Assembly: GCA_031835245.1 (NCBI GenBank)
Contig: JAVKOQ010000386.1
Location: forward strand, 1-40,000
Direction of reading: 5' to 3'
From: Balamuthia mandrillaris
Lineage: Eukaryota > Discosea > Longamoebia > Balamuthiidae
Length of the DNA: 40,000 nt
Below, piece after piece: positions 12,057 to 22,351 of this stretch. The notes under the pieces were generated by a model, which did not search any database, was not told the DNA's origin, and was given only the letters and a program-made list of their open reading frames with translations. Position 1 is the first letter of the stretch, and each line of letters begins with the position of its first letter. Both the position numbers and the translations under genes were made by a program.

Positions 12057-12318
12057 TTACTGGTGTACACGGTTGGGCAGAGATGGAGTGGTGTGGTTCT
12101 CGCGAAGATAGGCGAGTTTGTACGGTGGATAACAAAGACGGTCGTAGATATCTTTCTGGCCCTTCAGCTCCGAGTACGTTCCTTCTAAGTCAAGCTCATG
12201 GAACGTTTGCGAGGGTTTGGCGCGGAGCAGCAACTTCCGAACCTGCTTTGTTCGCTGTTGAGCACTTGAACAAGACAGGACCGTTCTTGGCGGCGAACAC
12301 TTGCTTTGCGGCCGCCAT
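12057..12318 (-). CDS. Small two-exon gene of unknown function, 71 residues
   Basis: Exon 1 is only 18 bases (12318-12301). A 46-bp GT-AG intron follows, then exon 2 (12254-12057), giving a basic 71-aa protein. It includes TKQVRKLLLRAKPS, FHELDLEGTYSEL and DIYDRLCYPPYKLAYLREN. I do not recognise the family. The long frame with ordinary codon use, the clean splice sites and its position between mL41 (convergent, 162 bp) and ITFG2 (divergent, 276 bp) argue that it is real. An in-frame ATG at 12399 would add 27 residues rich in Arg, Ala, His and Ser, which could be a mitochondrial presequence. No transmembrane span is visible. A small mitochondrial ribosomal or respiratory-complex subunit is a guess only. 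Confidence 0.6.
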
Positions 12319-12594
12319 CACTGCATTTGCCGAATGGGCTGGCGCGGAGTGTCGTGCGTTTTCGCGAGCACGATGAGGAGGGTAAACGGTGCGCACCATT
12401 GAAAAGCGCTCTCGTTTGGGGCTGGGTGCTTTGGGCTTTGTTGTTTTATGGTCTGTCCCATCATCATCATCATCACCATCGTATCATCGTCATTTGGGCC
12501 TCAGCGGCAAGCATCATCATCGGTGAGACCACAAAACAAACGAGGAGGAGGAGGAGGAGTGCAGCAGCAGCAGCAGCAGCAGCAGCTAACAAAA

Positions 12595-12918
12595 ATGTCG
12601 GATGATGGTGGCGGCGGCGGCCTGCTGGATAAAAGAGCGCAAAGCAGTGGCGGCGACGGTGGTGGGGAGGACGAGGCACAGGAGCGGTGGCGAGGCAACA
12701 AGGCGGAAACAGGGAGCACACCGCGGGAGATATCGCTGGTGCAGTACCTTTGCTTCCGCTGGAAGCACCGCACCTATCGCAAGGGCATATGCCTCGGCGA
12801 CGTGGACAACGACGGGCACAACGAGTTGGTGCTGGGCAGCCTTGGTGGCGTATTGCTCATTTGGAAGGGGGACAACCCACGCCCTTGGAAGACCTGCGAA
12901 GGACTCGGCACTGTACCT

Positions 12919-12961
<43 letters not shown>

Positions 12962-14732
12962 TCAGCACAACCTTAAGTTGTGATGATCACTGCAGATTGG
13001 TTGCTTGGCTGTGGGAGACCTTTACAACCAACACAAGGTAGGCGATCACTTCACTCCCCCATGGAACGAATGCGGTCGGCTCACGTGCTCTCCGTGTGAT
13101 CTCCATCATTTGTTAGAATGTGTTAGTGGCAACCACCTTCGAAGGCCAACTTCACGTGTTTGAGCTGGAGGAGGAGGAAAGAGTGGCCATCACTCCTACC
13201 GCTACCCACGCCATACCCCCTAACGTTTGCTGTGTGTTGGTCGTTAGTGTAGGTTTGTAGGCACACTTTCTTCTCCTTCTTTCCTCCTCCCTTATTCTCG
13301 CATGGTATGTTTTGCATATACGGACTAACCGACCAGCCAAGCAGGCAAAGGAGAGGACAGAAAAGTGGGGCTATTGGTGGGCACAACGGATCGCCACGTC
13401 TACCGGTTAGAGCTGTGCTACGACCCACTCCTCTTTCCGCTGAAAAAGTCATCAAGGCTGAACTTAAAAGCGGACTGGCATTTTTCTCAGCAAGTGTCAT
13501 CACTAGGCTTGGCTTCCGTTGGAGGAAGCCAAGGAACTGAGCAGGAGGAGGGAGAAGAAGACGAGGCTGCCGTTGTAGTGGGCCTAGAAGGCGGTTGCTT
13601 TGAGGTGCTGCTTCTGAGCTCTCAACAACAGCCTCAATCCTTGTTTCAACCACAGCGGGTGTTGGGCAGCAAGCAATGGTCCTTTAGTGATGGGGATGGT
13701 GGTGACAGTGCTCTGTCCCAATCTCTGCATCATCGCCATCACTACCAGAGCTTCGTACCAACCGAAGTTCTGTGCCCTGTTGTGGGTGTTACGCCAAGCA
13801 TGGGTTCATCACTATGTGTACTAACGGCCACTCATGGTTTGTAACACATTCTAAACACATTCTCTGTATCTGTCGCTAACCCTGTATCATTGCAGCCAAG
13901 ATATCATTACAAGAGCTTCGTCCAAAAGAACAGGCAACCAATAACGATACCTCTTCTGTTGATGGCAGCGGTACTGATAGCGGAGTTGGCAGTTGTAGCA
14001 AGATAAGTCGAAGTGATTGTACCTTTGCAGCAAGTCCGATGTGGGACCTGCCTCTCACCGACCAAATATTTGCGGTTGGGTGCGTTGACCTGTTGGGCAA
14101 TGCCTCCTCCTCTCCTCCCGTCTCCACCATCACTGCTTCTCTGGTTACCTCTCAAGAGAAGCATGCTGGTGAAATGAGAGGAAAGAACAGGGATCAACCG
14201 TTTGTGTTATGTTCGTGGTCAGGGACAACTTACATATGTCACTATGCCAGCCGCCGCATCGTCAGGTTTCAACTGCCACCAGCCTCTGGCGCTACTGGCG
14301 TTCACGCCTTCTGTTGTGGTGTGTTCATCTCTCCTCCCTTGGTCATGCCAACTTGCCATTTTTATGTTTTGTTTACTGAATGGTGAACTATTAGGGAAGT
14401 ACTCGGTGGAGGCTGGCAAAAGCACAAACTGTCTCGTCTATGTAACATTGGAGGGCGAAGTGCGCATCTATTATGATATTAAGTTGCGTTCTCTCTTCTG
14501 CCACAGTCTCGCTTCACTGCTCCCTCGCGGCGATCTCAACCCGTTTTCTTTTCTTCTGAGTACGTGTATCACGTTGTTCCACAATTGTTAAACTAACCGC
14601 AACTAAAAAATAATGAAAGGTGGTCGAGATGATGCAACCGAACAAAGGAGCCTCATCTCATCTTGTCTCTATGACTACCCAAAGCAGCTCCACCTTGAGC
14701 GCTACAAAGACTTCCTCAGCAAGCAATCATAG
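12595..14732 (+). CDS. ITFG2: KICSTOR complex subunit ITFG2
   Basis: ITFG2 is a beta-propeller subunit of KICSTOR, which brings GATOR1 to lysosomes and restrains TORC1 when nutrients are low. Exons: 12595-12912, 12996-13037, 13117-13246, 13345-13836, 13896-14318, 14395-14559 and 14620-14732, giving 560 residues (human 447). Landmarks match human ITFG2 in order: GICLGDVDNDGHNELVLGS (an FG-GAP-like repeat), NPRPWKTC, GCLAVGDLYN, VGLLVGTTDRHVYRL, DQIFAVGCVDLLGN, SWSGTTYICHYASRRIVRFQ and NCLVYVTLEGEVRIYYD. The extra length is a glycine- and acid-rich N-terminus and low-complexity loops. The first intron has a pure CT repeat. The donor of exon 3 is the least certain border. Other KICSTOR genes are not in view. 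Confidence 0.9.
12921..12960 (+). repeat. CT microsatellite in ITFG2 intron 1
   Basis: A pure run of about 18 CT units makes up nearly half of the 83-bp intron 12913-12995. Confidence 0.9.
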
Positions 14733-14885
14733 GATGGGCTGCATTCACTTAGAGCATTGGGTTTGAGCTTTTCTTGGTCTTGATTGCAACTCGCTCAGCA
14801 ATTAGGCCATCCATGGAATAACCCGGAAGTCTTTTACATTCATTCTCCATTTCCTTTTTTTCTTCTCTTTTTTTTTTGTACTGCG
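14733..14885. other. Convergent 3' intergenic interval
   Basis: This lies between the ITFG2 stop and the possible minus-strand gene below. It has T-rich stretches near 14850-14877, suitable for 3' end formation, and no ORF of note. Confidence 0.4.
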
Positions 14886-15212
14886 CTACTTGCTTCGCAG
14901 CCTCTCCATTGGTTTGTTAACTTCATGCAAGAGAAGAGGTGATCCTTTGGGTGCAACACCACTTGCAAGAACCACCCTCCGATGACTGTCATGAATGGCA
15001 ACTGGGGTATGGTGACGAGAGGAATAAGGAAGTACCTCGTGCTGTCTTTTGCCCAGCTCGGTAGCCACGGCATAGAGTGAGGACCTTCCTGGAGGAATGG
15101 GGGAACCATGAGCTGCAGAAGGGTTTGGGAGGACGGAAAGTGGGGAATAAGGTGAGGGCTTTTGGGGTGGTGGCGGGGTGGCTTGACGCCTCCCCCCACA
15201 AGGGACCATCAT
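14886..15212 (-). CDS. Possible hypothetical protein, 108 residues
   Basis: This single-exon frame on the minus strand starts at an ATGATGG context. It encodes a proline-rich N-terminal half (ATPPPPQKPSPYSPLSVLP) and a more ordinary C-terminal half (SSLYAVATELGKRQHEVLPY, then HRRVVLASGVAPKGSPLLL). It fills what would otherwise be a 660-bp gap between two plus-strand genes. Codon choice is mixed and not obviously repeat-driven, unlike overlapping frames further upstream that read through CACCC repeats. No family is recognised. It could instead be unspliced UTR or chance. A competing 119-aa frame overlaps it. Confidence 0.4.
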   Translation of the reverse strand: MMVPCGGRRQATPPPPQKPSPYSPLSVLPNPSAAHGSPIPPGRSSLYAVATELGKRQHEVLPYSSRHHTPVAIHDSHRRVVLASGVAPKGSPLLLHEVNKPMERLRSK

Positions 15213-15255
15213 CGTAACAACAAGCAGTGCAAAATTTTGTTATCATTGAAAAGAA

Positions 15256-15367
15256 CACTCCCCACCCACCCACCACCCCCACCCACCCACCACCCCCACC
15301 ACCACCCACCCACCCCACCCACCACACCACCCCACCCACCCACCCCACCCACCCACCCACCCACCTC
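15256..15367. repeat. CACCC-rich low-complexity tract
   Basis: About 110 bp of degenerate CCCACC/CACCC units lie immediately upstream of the methyltransferase start at 15396. The minus strand is correspondingly G-rich, with many GGG runs and quadruplex potential. It probably lies in the shared upstream region of the two divergent frames. Confidence 0.9.
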
Positions 15368-15395
15368 CCAAACAAAAAGTCTCTGCACGATCAGA

Positions 15396-17710
15396 ATGCG
15401 GCTGCTCTTACGACCGGCGGCGGCCGCAGGCGCTCCTCCCCCGACCCGCCCTTTTACTTCTGCTGTGGTGTTTCCAGTAGCTGCGACGGGTGGCAGCACT
15501 TGTCATTGGTGGAGGTGGCTGCCTCACCGCCCCTCCCCCTTTTTTGCTACGGCAAGAAACCAGACGGTTGCCACCGACAATAAGGAAGGACAGCTGCCCT
15601 GCAGGCTTCCACGGCTGCCCTTTGTGGTGACCCAAAGCCAAGGACGCACCCCGTTCATGTTGATGGAGGTGGAGGGAGTTGGCCCTTTACTCCCTGCCTT
15701 CCTTGCCTCAGAAAAAGATCCTTCCTCCTCTTCACTGCTCCACTCTCTGCAAAGAGGGTTCACTTCCTCCAATCCAACCACCACAACCACCTCCACAACA
15801 GACAGGCTATCTTTGGAGCTATTGTCGGTGGGAGACAACACCTCGGCGTATTCTCTCTACCGGCGCATCCAGAGCAGCCCTTCCCTTCAGGCGCACATGT
15901 CCTATCTCACTGCTGGTCCCTCTTCTTCCTCTGCAACTTCCATTGGAAAGAGTGGTATGGATGGAAGGAAGGCCGGTGAGGGCAAACACACTGCCGATGA
16001 AGGGTATGGTGTGTACGAGGGGACCTACCACAACCTCCTCGCTGTCCATTCTGCGCTAAAACGGCTTTGCGACCGCAAAATAGAGCGACACATGCGCACT
16101 CTTCTTCGTCGGCAAAAGGCAGAGGAGCAGCGTCGCTTGAGAGAAGGAGAGGAACCAAGGTTAGAAGCAGACAGTTGATCTTTGTTTCGCTTTATTTCTT
16201 TATTTGTTCACTTGTCTTCTCATTTTGCAGCGCAGATTCCCTCCATCACAAGGAAAACAACTACAGAGAGCTCTACCTGCAGCAGCAACGCTTGTTGTGG
16301 GAACGCAGCCTCATACTCAACAGGTTGCTGGTGATAAGCGATCCAGATGGGACCACACTTCGTCGCGTGCGAAAGGCTCCCACTCTCAACCCACAACACT
16401 CGCCCCTAGCTAGATCGATTGCTGCTGCTGAGGGTCGTCTTGCTGTCTCTCATCCACACGCCGATGTTGACAGTAAACAAGAGAAGGACAGGGCAGACCA
16501 AAAGCAGGACAGCAAGAGCAAACCACGAGAGGAGAGGAGCTACTTGTATGGAGCATTGGTCGGATTAGGCGACTTTATGGCAATGAAGGCGGTTGAGCAG
16601 TACGAGACGAAAGGGATGGAGGTGAATTTGCAACCGACAAAAACACGACCCAGCAGCATATTTTCAGAACACAGCCTACACCTCTATGGTCGCTATGGCG
16701 TATATCCACCCACTAGAAGCGACTATGTTCAACTGTTTTTGAGAGCTTTGCTGCAAGAGCGAGTAGAGGGCGCTGAAGAGACAGGTTGGCAGTACTTTGA
16801 ATACCCAACGACGGATGAAACTGAACATGGGGTTCATGCGTCTTTCTCTTCGCATCCTGCATCTTCGCCACAACCAACAAAGGTGTCTCTGCTTCCCATG
16901 ACCGCTCGCAACGCCAGAAGAGTGAAACGATTGAAACTTTCCAAACTTTCTACTGCAGCGTTGGATGTGGGCACTGGTTCTGGCATTCTTGCATTCCTGC
17001 TCAAAATATATGGAGGGGTGCCCACGGTCATCGGCACCGACATCAACAAGGAGGCTGTGCTTTGTGCTTCTGCTAATGCTCGCCATCTTCGACTACGAAA
17101 CGTCTTCTTTGAGTACTGCGACATATTCCCTGTATCCAACGGTGCTGACCATAATCGCTACGACTTTGTGGTGTGTAATCCACCGTGGATGCCACCCGTG
17201 TCACTTTGTGACGAAGGCAATGCAAATAACAACAGCGTCGACGGTCCCTCACCTTATTCATCATTTCCATTGTTGCGGAGAAGCGTATTCGATGAAGGCG
17301 ATTCCAACATGGTGGACAAGCTGTTTGAAGGCATGGCTCGGCATCTCGCCCCAGAGGGCCGCGTCTGGTTGCTGTATTCCAACCTTGCATGCAAGCTCGG
17401 TCTCCTCCAAGTGAAAGACGAAGACAAGACAGAAGGGAGCGCAATAAGTTCGCTCTTTGCAGCGCGTGCCAGAAGCAAGGTACGGGGCATGGAGAAGTTG
17501 GACCAGTATGTGCAGGCCCTCTGCCAACGCAACGGCCTTCGCATCATTCGGCGTATGGTTGCTCCTACCTCCGTCAAACCAAAACCAGGAGATCCGTTGC
17601 GGGACGTTCGCGCCTCTGAGAAGATTTTCTTGTTTGATATATGCAGAGAAGATGCCTATCCCTCCCTTTTCGTTTCTACTACCACACCAAAGAAAGCTTC
17701 TTACACATAA
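15396..17710 (+). CDS. Class I SAM-dependent methyltransferase with NPPW motif, probably mitochondrial
   Basis: Two exons, 15396-16159 and 16231-17710, give 747 residues. The N-terminus (MRLLLRPAAAAGAPPP, rich in R and A without acids) looks like a mitochondrial presequence. The catalytic domain is in the C-terminal half. The SAM-binding motif is ALDVGTGSGILAFLL at about 497-511, followed by VIGTDINKEAV. Motif IV, VVCNPPWMPP, is at about 567-576, the form used by methyltransferases that modify planar nitrogens of adenine, glutamine or similar groups. Upstream, LYGRYGVYPPTRSDYVQLF, and downstream, DEGDSNMVDKLFEGMARHL with WLLYSNLACKLGL, recall a bacterial family of NPPW methyltransferases. A bacterial origin of this half is possible. 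The substrate is unknown. Residues 1-250 show no domain I know. The stop is 78 bp from that of glutathione reductase. Confidence 0.8.
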
Positions 17711-17714
17711 ATCG

Positions 17715-17716
<2 letters not shown>

Positions 17717-17752
<36 letters not shown>
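17717..17752. repeat. GA dinucleotide repeat
   Basis: An 18-unit GA run fills about half of the 78-bp space between two convergent stop codons, so it probably lies in both 3' UTRs. Confidence 0.9.
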
Positions 17753-17757
<5 letters not shown>

Positions 17758-17788
17758 CAAAAAAATGTGATGTAAATAACAGCAAGGT

Positions 17789-18966
17789 TCACTTCATGGT
17801 AACAAGTTCCTCGGCAGCGGTAGGGTGGATAGCGACGGTTTGGTCAAGATCCCGTTTCCTGGCCCCCATCTTGACGGCAACCGCAAAGCCTTGCAGCATT
17901 TCGTCAGCGCCAAGACCCAAAATATGAATACCAACCACCTTCTCCTCCTCTCCCACGCAGATAAGCTTCATGCACGTCTTGACCTTTTGCTCAGGCGGCA
18001 TGACTGAATAATAGAGGTTCACAAAGGAAGTGGAGTAGACCTTGAGGTTCTCCTGTCCATATTGTTTGACGGCCTCCTCCTCAGTGAGACCCACTGTGCC
18101 AATGGGTGGATGACTGAAGACCACGCTTGGTATGTTGGTATAATCAAGCTTGCTATCTGCCTTATTATTGAAGAGACGCTCTGACAACAACCTGCATGCA
18201 GTAAATATGAGTTAATGAACAAGAGGTCATAACCTAAATGAGAGAAAGGAACGCACCGGCCAGCAGCAATGGCCACAGGCGTAAGTAAGACGTTGCCACA
18301 CACATCACCAAGCGCATAGTGGTTTGGCACGTTTGTGTTTTGGTACTCATCCACCTTGATGAAATTATGCTGGGTGGTCTCGATGCCGGCTGCCTCAAGA
18401 TTCAAGTTGCTGACCGCAGGTGTACGACCAACTGCCCACAACAGGCAATCAAAGCCACCGTGCTTCTCTCCTATTTGTTGCGACAACCAGAAGAATTATT
18501 ACGGGACCGGTGCTTTGGGAATGGAGAGAATTTGATGGTACAGTACCATCCGTGTTTCCTAATTGCACCAATCCATCCTCGCCTTTGTCAACAGCTTTGG
18601 TGGTCCAATTTTTTACGATCGTAACGCCAGCCTTTTGCATTTCCTCCATGAGAGTGTCCCTGAGAATGGCATCGAAGGTGCGCAAGAATTGTTGATGCCT
18701 GATAAAGAGCGTGACTTTGGTGCCGAGAGCGTTGAGAATACCAGCCAATTCTACTGCGATATATCCAGCACCCACTACTGCCGCTTTCTTTGGCAGCTGC
18801 TCCAACTCAAAGAAGCCATCGCTGGTAATGCCCAGCTCAGCTCCCTCAACATTGGGCACGGTAGGATAACCTCCAGTCGCTATCAGTATGTGCTTTCCGG
18901 TCAAGACTTTACCGCCAACTTCCACTTGGTGAGGCGCTACAAACTAGTTTACATAAATGACCATTC

Positions 18967-19003
<37 letters not shown>

Positions 19004-20321
19004 CGATCTGTTCACGTAAAGACGGAAAAGAAAGGTGAACGCTAGCATGTTGTATAACAACGTACCTTGGCCTCGCCGCGGAACACGGGAATACCTGCAT
19101 TGGTAAGGTTTCTGTCGTAGATACCATTGAGCTTCAAGACGTGGGCGTCCCTCGCCTTCTTCAGCGTGGGCCAGTCAAAAGAGTAAGATGAGATGTTGAA
19201 GCCATAGTGAGCGGCCTCGTGAAGGGACTCAGCGTGCACCGCGGTGTTGAACATGATCTTCTTCGGCACACAGCCCACGTTCACGCAGGTTCCGCCCAAG
19301 CGAGCCTTTTCAATGATGGCCACCTTGGCGCCATACTGGGCCGCTCTACGACCGGACCCGAGACCTCCTGTGGTTGTTTAACATACACGAAGGATGCGAC
19401 CGTCGCCAAGGCCAATCTTCATTGAGCAAAATAAAAGGAGGAAAAGAAGAAAAGAAGAAACGGCTGCGATCAAAATGAAATAAAAGCTGTGATGCGTGTG
19501 CGTACCACTGCCCGCTCCGATGACCAAATAATCAAATTCCGTCTCCTCGGTGGGAGAGGTAGCTGTAGGTACAGGCTGCTCCATTGTATTACTGTGAGGT
19601 TTATTTGGTTGGATGAAACGCAGTGTTACTATTTTATTTTTTTTGTTAACGAAGAAGAGGGGGGGGAAAGTGTCCACAGAAGAAGAATTTGGGCAAAAAG
19701 CAAAAAATAGTGCACACACACAAAGGGACAACAAAAAAAGAGGAACAAAATAGTCTTACGGCGAGGAGTGGTAAGATGGACTACTGCTCGGTAATCTTTC
19801 TTTCTCCTCTCTTTTTTCTTTGTTGGTGAAATATGAAAACGGAGGAAAACAGGGAAATGAAAGTTTTCAAATTTTTGTAGCAATAATCCGACAAACCGCA
19901 AAAATTACGATAATCAAAGAAATTGATGAAAGAAAGGACAACACACACAAAAAAAAGATGTGAGCTCATCTCTCTATCTCCCTCTGATAACGTACCTGCT
20001 GCTGCTGCTGCTTGTTGAGCAGTAGCTTCTCGTTATCATAAAGGCCGTCTTGTTGGTGGCGGTTAGCGAGCAAGACCAACGATGCAGCGTTGTTGCGGCC
20101 GTGCAGCGCACGAAACAAAAAAGGGGTGGCGTGGTGGATCTTGTGGCTGTCTGCGCAACGGCCTTGGAGGAGGCCAGCAGGGAGGTCTGTTGACGGCCAG
20201 CAACAGAGAGGGCATGGAAGCAAGAACGTCTTGCCAACGTAGCACCGCCGTTTTGGCCAAGCGCAAAGGTGGTAGTGGCTCCTCCTCCCACGCGACAGCC
20301 CCCATAAGGTACCCGCTGCAT
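17789..20321 (-). CDS. GSR: Glutathione reductase with an optional mitochondrial presequence exon
   Basis: This FAD enzyme uses NADPH to reduce glutathione disulphide. Exons: 20321-19996, 19591-19506, 19367-19066, 18943-18547, 18470-18257 and 18191-17789, giving 575 residues. Starting at the internal ATG at 19584 instead gives 464, the usual cytosolic length. Visible are [20 protein letters not shown] (FAD binding), [13 protein letters not shown] (redox cysteines), [15 protein letters not shown] (NADPH fold), [19 protein letters not shown] and the catalytic [12 protein letters not shown] end. The first exon encodes 108 residues rich in Arg, Ala, Ser and Thr and poor in acids, as in import signals. 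It joins in frame through a 404-bp intron (AGC run, phase 2, into SNTMEQP). Two starts would serve mitochondria and cytosol. The core identity is certain. The extension is inferred. Confidence 0.92.
18970..19000 (-). repeat. CT microsatellite in glutathione reductase intron
   Basis: GA on the plus strand, CT on the coding strand, in intron 18944-19065. Confidence 0.9.
19592..19995 (-). promoter_or_regulatory. Intron 1 of glutathione reductase; candidate internal promoter
   Basis: This 404-bp intron is long for the window and is AT-rich with T tracts on the coding strand. If the 464-residue cytosolic form has its own transcript, the start would fall here, upstream of the ATG at 19584. No core promoter motif is evident, so this is inference from the exon layout. 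Confidence 0.35.
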
Positions 20322-20526
20322 TTTTTTTCTCTTTTTTGATTTCTGTCGCGATTATTATAATAATATATATATAATAAGGATAATTATTATATATTGTTCT
20401 TTTTTGCATTTTTTTTTTGGCGTTATATTTCGTTCTCTCATGTCCTCTCTCTTGTCCACCAAAATAAATAATAATAAAAATCTTTGTTGTTTGTCGTCTC
20501 CTCTGCTCTCAATACCATTTTTTTGT
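20322..20526. other. AT-rich spacer between tandem minus-strand genes
   Basis: The spacer has TAT/ATA-rich sequence around 20350-20396, including an ATATATATAATAAGG stretch. It carries the 3' end of the PsbP-like gene and the promoter of the outer glutathione reductase start. The AT-rich block is a reasonable TATA/initiator candidate but is not proven. Confidence 0.4.
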
Positions 20527-22351
20527 TTAGTCCAAGAGAGCAAAAGAGTTGAGAAGGTCTTGGCTGGCTTGCAGCTCTGAAGCAAAGTCCTCTTCCAAAG
20601 CGGAGAACGAGACCACAAAGGCCAAGTTGTTGTGGATGAGGTAACGCTGCTCAAACTTGAACCTCCTTTCGGCTATCTTGCCGCAGTACGTTATCTTCCG
20701 TGCTGGCGTGTTGGACATCGTTATTTCCTTTTGACCATTGCAAGTCAACATAAAAGAAATGTGAAAGGATAGAAAAAAAAGCAAAAAAAGAAGAAAAAAA
20801 AAAAGGAAGATCTAACCTCTTCGGCGATGATGTTGCTGTCTTCCACAGCCATTTCTAATTGACTTCGGATAACATCAGCAAAGGCATCCAGAGTCTTGGG
20901 TGAACCTTCTGGTACTTCAGTAACCACCAAGTTAACGTTGCTGCGGAAGGGCACGTCGGATCCGCCGCCTCGCTCAAATGATACTAGTGTTCCCATGAAT
21001 CCATTGCTGATGTTGTACTCATCCTTTGCAAACTCAAAGGCAACCTTGGAATGTATTAAAAAAGAACGCAAGGAGATGAGGAATAAGAAGAGAAGGAAAT
21101 ACAGAAGAACTGAACCTTGTACAACAGATTCTCGTAAGTGACCAAGTGGCTCTTCGATTGGAAACCAGAAGAGAGGAACTCAAAGGACTGCTGCACCCTC
21201 TTGAACAGTGGCAAGGGGCGATTGTCATGTTTGGGGGCGTCCGTCATGGTGGTGAGAATGTAGACCTTGCCGTCCTTGATAGTATAGATCTGGGTAAAGC
21301 GCCCACCAGCGGTGACCGCATCGGAATTGTAGGAGACGAGGTAGGCTTCCTGACCGCCGAGAGTGGCTTTCTGCTTTTGAGGCAGCTCCTCTCCAGCGGG
21401 CAGCAGGTCCGCCAACCGCATGGCGTAGATGTTGCTGTATTGGTCCAAGTTCCAGGAGGGATCTGGTAGCGGCGTCACCATCACGTCCGCTCGCAGAATG
21501 ACAGGAGAGCTCTCCTTGGGGCTCAGTGGACCCTTGTACTCCATGGTTACTGCTGGCCCAGCCTTTGGCTGTGTCAGCGTCCATGACAGAGGACAGCTGT
21601 TGTTTTAGTTTGAATGAATGAGTGATGTTGAGTGAAAAGTTCAAAACAAAAACAGAAGGGAAGAAGAGAGCCGGTGGCAAACTAATAAGCAACAATACGA
21701 AAGGTGGAAAGAAAGAAGAACGCAGAAAGAAGGGAGGAGAGAAAGGGGAAAAACCAAGGGAAGGACATACCCCAAGCGAAACATGTGAGTTTGGTTTTCA
21801 TAGTTGCCCAAGCAAAAGATTTCGATGGGCTTCTCGTGAGGGGGTGTGGCCGCCACAAACTCCATAGAGTCGAGGATCTTCTCCACGACCTCACGGTAGG
21901 TGTCGTGCAGGTCAGCAGGAGCGGAGAAGGTGAAGATGTAGGCCAGGTCGTTCTTCACGGTCCATGCCTGGAAGACCTTCACGGTGAAGGGACCCATGGG
22001 AGTGACGAACTGCATGCGCTTGCCTGGCAGGCGGAAGAGGTCGGCGTTCCAGACTTTGGGAGCGCCCCAGCCGCCCTGCATCATGGCCTTCATCTGTTCC
22101 AGCGAGAGCTGAGTGAACTCCTCCAGTGTCATGGAGCCGTTGAGGTCCTGCACCAAGAGATTCAGCGAGCTGATGTGCATGGGGTCGTCCGGACAGACGA
22201 AGGAGACCACGGTGCCCATGTGCCCCTCCGATTTGGGCCACTTGCTGGGGTATTTGAGCTTGATCCCGTACTCTGCGTTTGTGTAGGTGGAAAACCCGGT
22301 GTCATCGGCGGGTCCAGCCAGATTCTCCTCTGCTCTTTCTTTGCCTTCCAT
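20527..22351 (-). CDS. Protein with three tandem PsbP/Mog1-like (DUF1795-type) modules
   Basis: Exons: 22351-21771, 21596-21116, 21044-20817 and 20727-20527, giving 496 residues. Module 1 (about 18-165) begins with the fold's typical strand pattern, YTNAEYGIKLKYPSKWP, then GTVVSFVCPDD and NLLVQDLNGSMTLEEF, and ends ILDSMEF. Module 2 (about 185-345) has a weaker start (CPLSWTL) but the same end, ...FTQIYTIKDGKVYILTTMTDA then VQQSFEFL. Module 3 (about 350-496) has VAFEFAKDEY, MGTLVSFERGG, NVNLVVTEVPEG and NNLAFVVSFSA, and ends DLLNSFALL. No signal peptide or membrane span is seen, so a soluble cytosolic or nuclear location is likely. The cellular function is unknown. The fold family includes Ran-binding Mog1, plant PsbP and bacterial DcrB. 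I assign the fold by pattern, not by a search. Confidence 0.75.

Noticed and set aside
15162-15583. Pro/His-rich frames through the CACCC tract
   Set aside because: Low complexity, with no ATG in a good context before 15396.
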